The translations under genes were made by a program, and so were the position numbers. Under the pieces are notes generated by a model. It was not told the DNA's origin. It searched no databases and saw only the letters and a program-made list of their open reading frames with translations. A stretch of 64,000 nt of DNA from CAYTLW01 sp964438735 (GTDB taxonomy: Bacteria; Myxococcota_A; UBA9042): contig CAYTLW010000021.1 in NCBI GenBank assembly GCA_964438735.1, positions 1 to 64,000 on the forward strand, given 5' to 3'. Position 1 is the first letter of the stretch; each line of letters starts with the position of its first letter. Below, one piece after another: positions 9,641 through 18,633 of this stretch.

Positions 9641-11563
9641 TCAGTCGATCAGCAGACCCGAGGGCTTGGGCTTGGGCTTGGGCTTGGGCTTCGGCTTCGG
9701 CTTGGGTTTGGGCTTCGGCGTGGGCGAGGGTTTGGGCCTGGGGCGAGGCCGCGGGCGCTGGGCGACGGCTTTTGCCTTCTTCAGCTGCACCTGGATCACC
9801 TGCTCATCGCCCGCCTGGACGACGACCTTGGCGGCCCAGTTTTCGTAGCCCTTGCGGCTGCCGGCGATGCTGTGCTTGCCCGGCGGCACGATGGTCTTGT
9901 CACCGATGATGGTGATGCCATCGACCTGGACGGTGGTGTCTGCGGGCGCGCGCTCGAAGATCAACTTCGCCTGCTGAGGCACCGGTGCGGGGGCCGGTGG
10001 GGCGGGCGCAGGTGCGGGAGCAGGTTTGGGGGCTGGAGCCACTGGCGCTGGGGCCGGCGCGGGCGCTTCGGCGACGGTGGCCGCTCCGGGCTGGTTGCCC
10101 GAGTTGGCCGGCGCGTTGACCGATTGTTTGCTGACCAGGCCAAAGAGGCCGAAGCCGACAGCCAGTCCGATGCCGAGCAGTCCTGCGACGATCCATGGGG
10201 TGCGGCTTGGTGCCGGGGCCGGGGGCACTGCCGCCGGCATGGCGACGTTGGACGGCGGGCGGTCGGCCAGCGGAGCCTCGGGGGGCAGCGTGGCGACCAC
10301 GGTCTGCACACCGTCGGGATCGGCCACGAAGGTATCGTCGCTCGACGCGGCCTTGGCGGCCGCTTCGTTCATGACCCGTGCCGCTTCCAGGATCTCGTCG
10401 GAGCTGGCCACCGCAGTCGCGTCGTCGATCGAGATATCGCCGCCATCGACGACCACGTGCACATCGCTGGTGTTGATGTCGCCATCGAAAGCAACGGTCT
10501 CCTCGCCCGTGATGTCGCCCACGCCCGGTTCGCCGGCGGCGTAGGACTGCGTGGAGCTGCCCATGGGACGCGGGGCGCTGCCTGGCGCTGGCGTATCTGG
10601 AACGTGGTGGGGCGTCTCCAGGGCTGCGTGCAGGGCTTTCGCCATATCGTCGGCGCTGTCGAATCGATCGTCGGGACGGCGGGACAAGCAACTCAGAACA
10701 GCGTCGCAGAGGCCGATTGGCGTCGGCATGACGACGGCGTCGTGGACCCGCGGCGGCTCCTCGGTGACGCGGCGCAGAATCATCGCCAGGGGCGTCTCCG
10801 CCTGGAATGGTGGCGTTCCGCTGAGCCCCTCGAAGAGGATGACCGCCAGCGAATACAGGTCCGTCCGCTGGTCGACCGTCTGTCCACGGGCCTGTTCCGG
10901 GCTCATGTACTTGGGCGTGCCGATGACGGCACCCGTGGAGGTGATGTCCTGCTGCTCGCCACCGACGGATTTGGCGATGCCAAAGTCGAGCACGCGAACA
11001 AAATCGGCCTCACCGTGCACGTTCTGCAAGTAGATATTATCCGGCTTGAGATCGCGGTGAATCAACCCCTTGCTGTGGGCCTCGGACAGCGACTTCAGCA
11101 CCTGCAGCGCGATGTGCACCAGGCGCCGGTAGTCGATCGGGGCCTCGGCGCGCATGACATCGGTCAGCGTCCGGCCATCGAGGAACTCCATGGCCAGGAA
11201 GAGGTTGCCATCGTCCATCTGGCCGAAGTCGAACACCCGCACCGTATTGGGATGCTTCAACTTGCTGGTGGCCTTGGCTTCCTGCCGGAAGCGCATCACC
11301 ACGTCCTGGTTGCCCTCCACGTCAGCGCGCAGGGTCTTGATCGCCAGGGTGTCGCCTGTGGCGGTATGCTGGGCCTTGTAGACGGCACCGAAGCCGCCCT
11401 GGCCGACCATCTCCACGACGCGATAGCGCCCGCCGATGACCTTGCCCAGGAGCGTGTCTGGCTCTTCGTGAGTCTTGACCACGAGGGTCATCTCACCGTC
11501 GTTCGGACAGGTGAGTTCTTCGGTCTTGGTACCGCACTCAGGGCAGACCCTTTCCATGCTCAT
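9641..11563 (-). CDS. Membrane Ser/Thr protein kinase with zinc-ribbon and PEGA domains
   Basis: 640 aa. The N-terminus holds a partial zinc ribbon (C7-x2-C10-x8-C19). The kinase domain spans about residues 45-315 with GQGGFG (54-59), catalytic Lys76, HRDLKPDN with Asp171, DFG (193-195) and SPEQ, so it should be active. A Ser/Asp-rich juxtamembrane region follows, then one TM helix at about 457-477. The outside part is a Pro/Ala linker and a PEGA domain (about 533-594). The tail is a long run of Pro-Lys pairs. PEGA domains are thought to bind surface glycans or other envelope parts, which would fit signalling across the membrane. ATG 11563 follows GGCGGGG; the longer frame to 11647 is Gly/Cys-rich and not kinase-like. 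It lies upstream of the TPR and Cys-rich surface genes. Confidence 0.9.
   Translation of the reverse strand: MSMERVCPECGTKTEELTCPNDGEMTLVVKTHEEPDTLLGKVIGGRYRVVEMVGQGGFGAVYKAQHTATGDTLAIKTLRADVEGNQDVVMRFRQEAKATSKLKHPNTVRVFDFGQMDDGNLFLAMEFLDGRTLTDVMRAEAPIDYRRLVHIALQVLKSLSEAHSKGLIHRDLKPDNIYLQNVHGEADFVRVLDFGIAKSVGGEQQDITSTGAVIGTPKYMSPEQARGQTVDQRTDLYSLAVILFEGLSGTPPFQAETPLAMILRRVTEEPPRVHDAVVMPTPIGLCDAVLSCLSRRPDDRFDSADDMAKALHAALETPHHVPDTPAPGSAPRPMGSSTQSYAAGEPGVGDITGEETVAFDGDINTSDVHVVVDGGDISIDDATAVASSDEILEAARVMNEAAAKAASSDDTFVADPDGVQTVVATLPPEAPLADRPPSNVAMPAAVPPAPAPSRTPWIVAGLLGIGLAVGFGLFGLVSKQSVNAPANSGNQPGAATVAEAPAPAPAPVAPAPKPAPAPAPAPPAPAPVPQQAKLIFERAPADTTVQVDGITIIGDKTIVPPGKHSIAGSRKGYENWAAKVVVQAGDEQVIQVQLKKAKAVAQRPRPRPRPKPSPTPKPKPKPKPKPKPKPKPKPSGLLID
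9661..9735 (-). repeat. Hexamer repeat encoding a Lys-Pro tail
   Basis: About a dozen 6-bp units of the gggctt/cggctt type on the plus strand encode alternating Pro-Lys at the kinase C-terminus. Slippage in whole units keeps frame; the basic, extended tail would lie outside the membrane. Confidence 0.85.
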
Positions 11564-11720
11564 CAACGCCCCGCCCACCGAATCCAGACAGCGCCCGCCA
11601 CCGCCGCAAGAAGAGCGCCCAGAAGAGACCGCTGCAACGGACGGCATGCCGTCCCGTCACACATATCGGCAATCGGTCGTTTTCGCAACCGGGACCGGCC
11701 ATGAAGATCGGGTGCCGGGG

Positions 11721-12676
11721 TCAAAAGCGAAGGTGCAGCGCGCACGAGATTCCCTCGCCATCGATGGGACCCAATAGCAGGGTCGTTCGGGGCGATCCGG
11801 CGCTGGCATCCTGGGGCCCGAACCATGCCCATGCGGCCCAGGCAGCGAGGCCGGTCGCCACCACCGTGGAGCCGATCGCCAGACCCTGCCACAGGCGGGC
11901 ATCCGATTGCAGATCCCTGTATTCGGCTCTGCTCACATCATCGACGACCTCGGAGGGGGGCATCTGTCCGGCGATGTCGAGCGCCCGCAGGTAGAAGATG
12001 CCGCCGGCAGCAAGCGCCGCGCCGGAGCCGACCATGCGCCACAGTGGCAGGCGCTCGCGGGCCCGGTTCCGTTGTAGCAGCTCCTGCCGGTGCCGCTCTT
12101 CAGCCTGGCGACGCCGCGCCGCCGCCGCTGCCGCGGCCTTCTCTGCTTCGATTCGGCGACGCTGGGCGGCGAGGTGGGCCTTGCGTTGCGTGGCCAGGCG
12201 CGCTGCCTCGTGCGCGTCCTTCTTCTTCTGTTCCGCCGCCCGCTTGCGAGCTTCGGCGTCCTGGCGGGCCTTCTCCTCGGTCCGGCGTCGTTCGATGATC
12301 ACCGTCAGGGAAGCCTGCTTCTCCTTTGCCGCTTTGCGTCCCGCATCGTCCACACCGGGAGGCGTTGATAATGGCCGAACAGGGCAATGGACTTGTCCAA
12401 CATGTCCGCTTCTTCGTAGGCGCGGGCTGCGTTGTAGACCAGGGCCGGACGTTGCGACAGGGCAAACGCCTCCATGAACTGCAGCGCTGCGTCCTTGTAG
12501 AGCTTGCTCTTGAAGAACATGCGCGCTTCGGTAGCCAGCGCCTCGGCCCTGCGCAGCTCGGCATCGGTCGGTCCTGCGGCTGCGGTCCCGGCGGATAGCG
12601 CGATGCCGAGGACAATCGCGCAGGCGATCGGCATCATGCCTCGACGACTTCTGGCCTGAGCAGCAGCGCTTGGCAT
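11721..12676 (-). CDS. Secreted TPR/coiled-coil protein, frameshifted near 12357
   Basis: Two overlapping frames together make one sensible protein. The 5' part (12676 down to about 12358) gives a signal peptide (residues 14-36, ALSAGTAAA), then TPR-like helices (EARMFFKSKLYKDAALQFME, ALVYNAARAYEEADMLDKSI). The 3' part, in another frame from about 12357, gives a Lys/Arg/Ala coiled coil (QKKKDAHEAARLATQRK and on), two hydrophobic helices and a C-terminal Phe. The join would read HYQRLP-GVDDAGRKAAKEKQ and needs one extra base in the C/G run at 12355..12359. Either a base is missing from the sequence or the gene is broken. The layout (signal, TPR, linker, two TM, final Phe) matches the TPR gene at 8447..9475, so the two may be related in role. 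Start could also be 12637 or 12634. Confidence 0.7.
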
Positions 12677-12705
12677 CGTGCAATTTCCCCGTGCGAACGC
12701 CCAGA

Positions 12706-13632
12706 CTATGCGGCGGGACGCTGAAGACCGCAACGCATCAGCGTCCAGCCAAACCTGACCGCGTGATTGGAGACCGCCAGCGCCGCGCATGCCAGGACCA
12801 TTCCGGTCAGGCGGGCTGACATCAGGTCGGCCAGGACCACCAGCGCCGGGACCACCAGACCCAACAAAGTGGCTACCGTGGCGGTTCGATAACCGCGCTC
12901 CGCCAACGGCCACGTACTGCCCGAGTTTCGCGCGCGCTGCAATACGGCTCGGCTGGCTCGCAGGCCAAGCCCCGTCCACAGGATCGTGGCGGCGCAGATG
13001 ACCACCACCGCTGCGCCCAGGTGATAGGTCAACTCGGCGGTGATCGTGCCGCCGATCAGCCCAACCATCAAAACGGTCGCCAGTCCACCGAGCAGGGCAT
13101 GGGCGACCGGTTGGGCGATCTCGGCCAGCGGCGCGGCGGCCGGTTGCTCGGCCGCTCCGATGCCGCGCAGGCTGAGGGCGGCGAGGACCGCCATGGCCAC
13201 AGGCACGGTGCCCCAGAGCACGCCCATGGCCAGGCCGGGATCACCGCTGCCCGGTATCGTTGTGCGGGCACCGGGAGCCACGACCGGCCAGGCCAGCGTC
13301 ATGGCCAGCAGAAGCCCAAACAACAGCACACCAGGCACAAACGCGGGCCACCAGGCGCCGGCCAGCCGTCCCGCGCCGCCATCCCAGCGACCATAACGCA
13401 GGCGACGCGCAGCGAGGCTCCAGACCGAACCGCCGGCCGCCAGGCCAACGGCGATCCACAAGGCCGGCCGCACGACCATGCGGGCGTCGGCGCCGTGCAT
13501 TCCGGTGAACACGGCCACGGCGAGGACGATACCGGCGGCGACGCCCAACAAGCCCTGCTCCGCCGCGACGAGGCTGGCTCGGGCGCGGACGGTACGCGGG
13601 GGCATCATCGCACCGACAAGGGGACCTTCCAT
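12706..13632 (-). CDS. Multi-pass membrane protein of unknown function
   Basis: 308 aa with about eight predicted TM helices, rich in Ala/Gly/Leu/Val, and no catalytic motif I can identify. The start at 13632 has CGGAG upstream and lies 14 bp after the stop of a 43-aa membrane ORF, so the two are probably translated from one message. The open frame continues to 13773, but that extension is the shadow of the small ORF. Its stop is 29 bp before the secreted TPR gene on the same strand. A transporter or sensor role would be a guess. Confidence 0.7.
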   Translation of the reverse strand: MEGPLVGAMMPPRTVRARASLVAAEQGLLGVAAGIVLAVAVFTGMHGADARMVVRPALWIAVGLAAGGSVWSLAARRLRYGRWDGGAGRLAGAWWPAFVPGVLLFGLLLAMTLAWPVVAPGARTTIPGSGDPGLAMGVLWGTVPVAMAVLAALSLRGIGAAEQPAAAPLAEIAQPVAHALLGGLATVLMVGLIGGTITAELTYHLGAAVVVICAATILWTGLGLRASRAVLQRARNSGSTWPLAERGYRTATVATLLGLVVPALVVLADLMSARLTGMVLACAALAVSNHAVRFGWTLMRCGLQRPAA

Positions 13633-13646
13633 GGTGGGCGCTCCGA

Positions 13647-13778
13647 TCACAGCAGCAGCGCCATCGACCACGCCGCCAAGGCAGCGTGGAGCAGCGCCAG
13701 CGACACGCCGATGGTGAGCGCGCGGCCATTCAGACGACCGTCGACCTCGATCCCAGGGGCCAGCCAGGCCCACCTCAT
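13647..13778 (-). CDS. 43-aa single-TM miniprotein
   Basis: A short frame, MRWAWLAPGIEVDGRLNGRA then a hydrophobic helix (about residues 21-43). AAGGAG lies 8 bases before the ATG, among the best ribosome sites in the window. Its stop is 14 bp upstream of the multi-TM gene, on the same strand. The helix runs to the last residue, as in small subunits of membrane complexes. No family recognised. The good ribosome site, membrane helix and tight spacing argue that it is real; the short length keeps this uncertain. Confidence 0.55.
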   Translation of the reverse strand: MRWAWLAPGIEVDGRLNGRALTIGVSLALLHAALAAWSMALLL

Positions 13779-13921
13779 GGAGAACTCCTTCGAATGAAAT
13801 CCATGTCCAACGGGTTGGTTGTCATGACGATGAATGCATCGTCGGGACGCGGGTTTGACGCGGCTACCGCAGCACGGTCAGGATCGTGCCCGTCGGCCCG
13901 TCCGCCACACAGGAGCGCATG

Positions 13922-14953
13922 ATGCCACGAATGTCGATTCCGCGGTACGCCGCCTGGGCCCTCGCCCTGGCTGCCATGAGCTTGAGCAGCCACGCGTCCG
14001 ATGCTTTGGCGGCCAGCGGCTGTCGGGTCGACGCCCGCAGCACGGTCCGCGCCAATGCAGCCTGTCGTCATGGACTGCCTGTGCGCGTTGGCAAGTTGCT
14101 GCTGCTGCCCAAGGCCTGTCGGATCCCCATGGGCAAGAAGGCCGTCCTGCGGCACGCGGTGGAAATCCGCGACGGCAGCTCGGGTAAGAAATTGGGCCAG
14201 GCCTCACTTCCATCGCGCCCCGCGGCGGCGAACGCCCCGGTGCCGGCGGTGGGTGCCGTGCTGGCCGGGCCCTTTCCGTTGTACGTCTTCGCCGGCGGCG
14301 TCGGCGCGGTGGATGCTGCAGCCCGACGAGCGGAGTTGGTCTTTGAACCGACTGGCAAACTGGCGGCCCTGGCGCGTCACGGCGAGATCCTGTCCCTTGT
14401 GGACGCCCTGCCCGCCGACGCCACATTCCCCAAGGGCTCGCTGGAGTGGACGGTGCTGGACTTCGGCAAAGGCGAGCTGCTCGGACAGGCCCGGCTGGCG
14501 GGCAGCCGGGTCGACGGGGCCGGCTTCGCGGCGCGGGCCGACGGACTGCACGCCACCATCGATGGCGTCGCTCGGAAGGGGCCCGTGACCTTGTGGGCTC
14601 ACCTGCGAGACGCCGCCGGCAAGACCAAGACCGGCAAGGGACTGCTGCGGCCGGTGGTCAAAGCCAGGGCCAAGGGTCCCGCAGCGAAGGCAAAGCCGGC
14701 TGGCGCGGGCAGCTGCCCGGTGGCAGCGGGCGCCACCTCCATCCGCACGGACTCACCGCCGCTGTCGATCCTCGGCGGCGAGAAGATGGCACCGACCCGT
14801 CGGTCGACAGCCAGGCTGAAGATCGGCTCGAAGTCGTCCTGCCTGGTCGCCACGCCGCCTGACAAAACCGGTCGATCGTGGGCCTGGCTGCGCACGGCAC
14901 GCGGCGCGGCCCTGCATGGGCTCGATTGCTCTACGAAGACGAAGAAGAAATAG
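13922..14953 (+). CDS. Secreted hypothetical protein
   Basis: About 343 aa. A signal peptide at the N-terminus ends near the first 30 residues (SHASDALAASG). The mature part is basic with a few Cys (two near the mature N-terminus, two near the C-terminus) that could pair. No domain recognised. AGGAG precedes tandem ATGs at 13919 and 13922; the second has the better spacing. It ends 5 bp from the stop of a convergent gene. The region 13779..13918 upstream separates it from the divergent miniprotein operon and should hold promoters for both, though I see no clear -35/-10 pair. Confidence 0.7.
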   Translation: MPRMSIPRYAAWALALAAMSLSSHASDALAASGCRVDARSTVRANAACRHGLPVRVGKLLLLPKACRIPMGKKAVLRHAVEIRDGSSGKKLGQASLPSRPAAANAPVPAVGAVLAGPFPLYVFAGGVGAVDAAARRAELVFEPTGKLAALARHGEILSLVDALPADATFPKGSLEWTVLDFGKGELLGQARLAGSRVDGAGFAARADGLHATIDGVARKGPVTLWAHLRDAAGKTKTGKGLLRPVVKARAKGPAAKAKPAGAGSCPVAAGATSIRTDSPPLSILGGEKMAPTRRSTARLKIGSKSSCLVATPPDKTGRSWAWLRTARGAALHGLDCSTKTKKK

Positions 14954-14958
14954 GGCGA

Positions 14959-15378
14959 CTAGACGAAGATCTTGGTCTTGGGGCGCTTGGCGAGATCGTC
15001 CACCCACACCTGGTAGCCTTCGGAAATGGCCAGGTGGCGGTCGTTCTCGGTGTGCACTCGCGCGTGCAGGGTGAGCGGTGCCGGGCTGCCGTCGCGACTG
15101 TGCTCGTTGTGCAGGCCCTTGCGCATGGTCACGTGCAGGGTGCTGCTCTTGCTGACGCGCCCGCCCGGAGGGATGGGGATGATCTTCTCCGGCGGCGTCT
15201 CGTTGCTCGCGTGGTCGCAGAGCAGCAACCGCGCGTCGTCCGTCAGGAAGGTGATGGAGACAGACTTCTCGTCGAATCCGGTTGGGGATTCGATCGTCCA
15301 GGTCGCCCGGAAGGGCTCGTTCTGGCAGATGGTCTGCGGCTCAATAGACTCGATTCGAACGACGGGATTCGAGCTCAC
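14959..15378 (-). CDS. Hypothetical cytoplasmic protein
   Basis: 139 aa with no signal peptide or TM helix. It reads as a beta-rich single domain (TWTIESPTGFDEKSVSITFL, TLHARVHTEND), perhaps an Ig-like or C2-like sandwich, but I cannot name a family. Starts with GTG at 15378 after GCGAGG. It lies 78 bp downstream of the D-Ala-D-Ala ligase on the same strand and may share its message. Confidence 0.65.
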   Translation of the reverse strand: MSSNPVVRIESIEPQTICQNEPFRATWTIESPTGFDEKSVSITFLTDDARLLLCDHASNETPPEKIIPIPPGGRVSKSSTLHVTMRKGLHNEHSRDGSPAPLTLHARVHTENDRHLAISEGYQVWVDDLAKRPKTKIFV

Positions 15379-15456
15379 ATCAACCTCGCTTGGCGGACGG
15401 ATCCGACCGCGATGGCGGCCGGAAGGCGCACGTTTGTACCAGCGACCCTTGTAGGG

Positions 15457-16539
15457 TCAAGGACAATTTTGGGGCATGCGACCGATATCGCTTGCTCTGG
15501 CGCATGTGGAAGCGGCCACGATGCGCTCCAACAGGGTTGGATAGTCGCAGCCCACCGCTTCGGCGGCCTTCGGCAACAAGGATGCTGGGGTCAACCCGGG
15601 CAAGGTGTTGATCTCCAGCACCATCAGGCGACCGGACTCGTCCAGGATCATGTCGGTGCGCGAGACGGCTTTGCAGCCGAGCGCCAGGTGGGCGATGCGG
15701 CCGACCTCTCGGGCCTGCTGCTCGACCGTCGCAGGGATGCGGGCTGGCACGATCTCCTGCGTCAGCGCGGGGTCGTATTTGGCCTCGTAATCGAACCATC
15801 GGTCGCCCTGGGGGGCGATCTCGACGATGGGCAGGGTCTCGATTCGACCGTCGCTCTCCTGCAGCACGCCCGCGGTCAGCTCGATGCCATCGACGAAGCC
15901 CTCGCACAACAACACGTCGTCCTGCTCGCGAAGGCGGCGCAGACCGTCGATGACCTGCTGACGATCGGCGGCGATTTCGATGCCGAGACTGGAGCCACCG
16001 GCGCTCACTTTCAGCACCACTGGCAGGCCCAACTCGGCGACTACGCGATCGGCAGCCGGCGCCAGACTCTCTTCCCGCGCCAGATCCCGACTGTGCAGAT
16101 CGAGGGCGGGCGGAAGATCCAGTCCGGCGGCGGCCAGAATCCGTCGGGCCATGGGCTTGTCCATGCCGACCGCCGACGCGGTCATCCCGGAACCCGTAAA
16201 CGGGACGCCGGCCAGGGCCAGAGCCGCCTGAACCCTGCCATCTTCGCCAAAGGTCCCGTGGAATCCCAGGAACGCCGAGTCCAGCGCCATGCCCACCAGC
16301 CGACCGAGGGCCGCGGGCAGGTCCACCGGGGATTCGCTGGCCCGGCCCGCCGCCGCCGAAGGGCCCGCGAAGTGCCAGCGTCCCTGGCGATCGACCCAGA
16401 CCGATTCGACGTGGTGGCCTCGGCCACGCAGCGCCTCCAGCACCTGGCCGGCGCTCAGTACGGAGATGTCGTGTTCGCTCGATGGTCCGCCGTGCAGGAC
16501 AGCCAGCCGCCAGCCGCCAGCCGGAATCGCATCTGCCAT
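15457..16539 (-). CDS. ddl: D-alanine--D-alanine ligase
   Basis: 360 aa, the usual family length. ATP-grasp enzyme that joins two D-Ala for peptidoglycan precursor synthesis in the cytoplasm. Visible signatures: N-terminal LHGGPSSEHDISVLSAG, FHGTFGEDG, the ATP-binding VLKVSAGGSSLGIE, and the C-terminal metal/phosphate site VLEINTLPGLTPASLLP. GGAGG sits 5 bases before ATG 16539; another ATG lies directly upstream. The open frame to 16953 is Arg-rich and not part of the family. It is not in a mur/fts cluster here; the divergent neighbour is a hypothetical gene. Confidence 0.93.
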   Translation of the reverse strand: MADAIPAGGWRLAVLHGGPSSEHDISVLSAGQVLEALRGRGHHVESVWVDRQGRWHFAGPSAAAGRASESPVDLPAALGRLVGMALDSAFLGFHGTFGEDGRVQAALALAGVPFTGSGMTASAVGMDKPMARRILAAAGLDLPPALDLHSRDLAREESLAPAADRVVAELGLPVVLKVSAGGSSLGIEIAADRQQVIDGLRRLREQDDVLLCEGFVDGIELTAGVLQESDGRIETLPIVEIAPQGDRWFDYEAKYDPALTQEIVPARIPATVEQQAREVGRIAHLALGCKAVSRTDMILDESGRLMVLEINTLPGLTPASLLPKAAEAVGCDYPTLLERIVAASTCARASDIGRMPQNCP

Positions 16540-16667
16540 CATCGCCTCCGATCCACGGACCTGACAGCCGGGGACTCGAGGTAGTATAGAAAGCCGACGA
16601 CTCGCGGCCAGAAACGGGGTCGGTCGCGCTTGCTGACGCACCTCCCCGCCCACGCTGAAGTGCCAAG

Positions 16668-17414
16668 ATGCCCTCGCCGCCCACCCTCCTGATGCGTCTG
16701 CGATTGGCCGCCGATGCCGGGCTGTTGCCCGGCGGCGTGGCGGTCGCCTCTTTGCAACTCCCGGCACCCGAGGCTTGTTCCGCCTGGCGCTGGCTGGGCG
16801 GTGTGACCGGCGATGGCGACGCCTTCTGGCTCGTCGCGCTGCCGCCTGGTTCGGGCAACGGGACCCCCGGCCCTGGCGGCGGCCAGGCCAGTTGGTGGCG
16901 AGTCGGGCCCCAAGGTGCGACACGCGGCATCCGCCACGGCTATGGGTGGCCACCGGAGGCCATGGCGCAGATCGCCGCGCAACTGCCGGGCGACAGCGGC
17001 GGATGGCTGCTGGCCGAAGAGGTCGTCGAGCACGTATGGCAGGACGAGAGCGGCGCCATCGTCCGGGTCACCGCCAGGCTGCCTGCTGTGGATGGCCGGG
17101 CGGCCCTGGCACTTCTGGAACCTGTCTGGAGAGCCGCGGGATTGGAACCACCGGGCGAGCTGGTGCAGGGCGCCATCGCGGCGGCGCGTACCGAGGGGCC
17201 AGGGGTCGTGCTCGAGTTGCACGACGGGCGCCTCGTCGGTGTGGGCATGCGGCTGCGCCAGCCCGACCCACGGACCGCGCACATTGTCGCGGGCGCCATG
17301 TCGCCACGTCGCGAACACCTGACCACGCTGCTCGCCTTTGCCCCGCCGGAGAGGGTCGAGGTGGTGGCCACCGGCGACCGCACAGTATCGCGACTGTGGG
17401 CCACTTTGGCCTGA
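16668..17414 (+). CDS. Hypothetical protein
   Basis: 248 aa, soluble, no signal peptide, family not recognised. Trp- and Gly-rich N-terminal half (WWRVGPQGATRGIRHGYGW), then an alpha/beta half (LLAEEVVEHVWQDESGAIV; LVQGAIAAARTEGPGVVLEL). ATG 16668 follows a weak ribosome site. It is divergent from ddl with 128 bp between. It is followed 159 bp later by glnII on the same strand; the TGA is followed by no clear terminator. Confidence 0.6.
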   Translation: MPSPPTLLMRLRLAADAGLLPGGVAVASLQLPAPEACSAWRWLGGVTGDGDAFWLVALPPGSGNGTPGPGGGQASWWRVGPQGATRGIRHGYGWPPEAMAQIAAQLPGDSGGWLLAEEVVEHVWQDESGAIVRVTARLPAVDGRAALALLEPVWRAAGLEPPGELVQGAIAAARTEGPGVVLELHDGRLVGVGMRLRQPDPRTAHIVAGAMSPRREHLTTLLAFAPPERVEVVATGDRTVSRLWATLA

Positions 17415-17573
17415 CGGGGACGCGACGACTGCGACATCGTCAGAAGAAAGTGTCGGGTCGGAAACACGACTGAAACATCCGCCCTCTATGGTGCCGGCCA
17501 GAAATCGGCCTCGAGCCGATGCAAGACCGTGCCATTGCGCGGCAATTCCAACAGGCAAGGAGTGATTGTCACC

Positions 17574-18593
17574 ATGAGTGTCTACAAAGCCGAATACATC
17601 TGGATCGACGGCACCGAGCCCACCGCGAAGCTTCGCTGCAAGACCCGGGTCCTTCCGCTGGGCGAAGAGCCGCCCGTCTGGGGATTCGACGGATCGAGCA
17701 CCAACCAGGCCAGCGGCCACAACTCCGACTGCGTACTTCAGCCGGTCTTCCAGTGCCCCGACCCGGTGCGCGGCGGGGACGACACGCTGGTGCTCTGCGA
17801 GGTGCTCGACACGGACATGAGTCCGCACCGCTCCAATACGCGCGCCGGCTGCCGCGAGGCAGCGGAGAAGTACGCCTCCCACGACATGTGGTACGGCATC
17901 GAGCAGGAGTACACCTTCTTCGACGGCATCAAGCCGCTCAGTTGGCCGGATAACGGCTTCCCCGCGCCCCAGGGCGGCTACTACTGCGGCGTCGGCTGCG
18001 ACGAGGTCTTCGGACGGGAGATCGTCGAGGCCCACCTGGACGCCTGCATCGCCGCAGGGCTGCAGATCAGCGGCATCAACGCCGAGGTGATGCCAGCGCA
18101 GTGGGAATTCCAGATCGGACCCGCGGGTCCAATCGAGGTGTCCGACCACCTGTGGATGGCGCGTTGGCTGCTCTATCGCATCGCCGAGCAGTACGGCGTC
18201 AGCGCGACCCTGGACCCGAAGCCGGTCAAGGGGGATTGGAATGGCGCCGGCGCCCACACCAACTTCTCCACCGAGGCCATGCGCGGTTCATTGGACGCGT
18301 GCATGGCCGGCGCCGAGTCGCTGCGCGACCGCCACGATCTGCACATCGCCAGCTACGGTCATGACATCGAGGATCGCCTGACGGGTCTGCACGAGACCTG
18401 CTCGTACCGCGATTTCAAGGTGGGGGTCTCCGACCGCGGCGCGTCCATCCGCGTGCCGTGGCAGGTGGCGGTGGACAAGAAGGGCTACGTCGAGGATCGG
18501 CGTCCCAACGCCAACATCGATCCCTATGTGGTCACCCGCTTGATCACCGAGGGGGTGTGCGAGAATGAGCGCACCGCTGGCATCGCGAGCTGA
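17574..18593 (+). CDS. glnII: Glutamine synthetase, type II (eukaryote-like)
   Basis: 339 aa, typical of GSII and much shorter than GlnA (about 470). Makes glutamine from glutamate, ammonia and ATP in the cytoplasm. GSII marks: WGFDGSSTNQASGHNSD near the N-terminus, DMWYGIEQEYTFF (metal-binding Glu), QWEFQIGP, GDWNGAGAHTNFS and GVSDRGASIRVP. AAGGAG lies upstream of ATG 17574. No glnB or glnE next to it. GSII is octa/decameric and not under adenylylation control in the cases studied. It is common in rhizobia, actinomycetes and scattered in myxobacteria. The 159 bp upstream contain no clear sigma-54 box. Confidence 0.93.
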   Translation: MSVYKAEYIWIDGTEPTAKLRCKTRVLPLGEEPPVWGFDGSSTNQASGHNSDCVLQPVFQCPDPVRGGDDTLVLCEVLDTDMSPHRSNTRAGCREAAEKYASHDMWYGIEQEYTFFDGIKPLSWPDNGFPAPQGGYYCGVGCDEVFGREIVEAHLDACIAAGLQISGINAEVMPAQWEFQIGPAGPIEVSDHLWMARWLLYRIAEQYGVSATLDPKPVKGDWNGAGAHTNFSTEAMRGSLDACMAGAESLRDRHDLHIASYGHDIEDRLTGLHETCSYRDFKVGVSDRGASIRVPWQVAVDKKGYVEDRRPNANIDPYVVTRLITEGVCENERTAGIAS

Positions 18594-18633
18594 TCGACAT
18601 CGTCTGCGAACAGGGACTGCGCCCGCGATCCGT

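Noticed and set aside
9661..9735. CRISPR-like short repeat
   Set aside because: Units are 6 bp with no spacers and encode the Lys-Pro tail of the kinase.
9224..11704. 826-aa plus-strand frame
   Set aside because: Antisense to the Ser/Thr kinase, whose motifs are all intact.
17415..17573. Sigma-54 promoter before glnII
   Set aside because: I looked for the GG-N10-GC core in the TGGCAC/TTGC context and found no convincing match.
16539..18257. 572-aa minus-strand frame over glnII
   Set aside because: Shadow of glutamine synthetase and the hypothetical gene before it; no family features.
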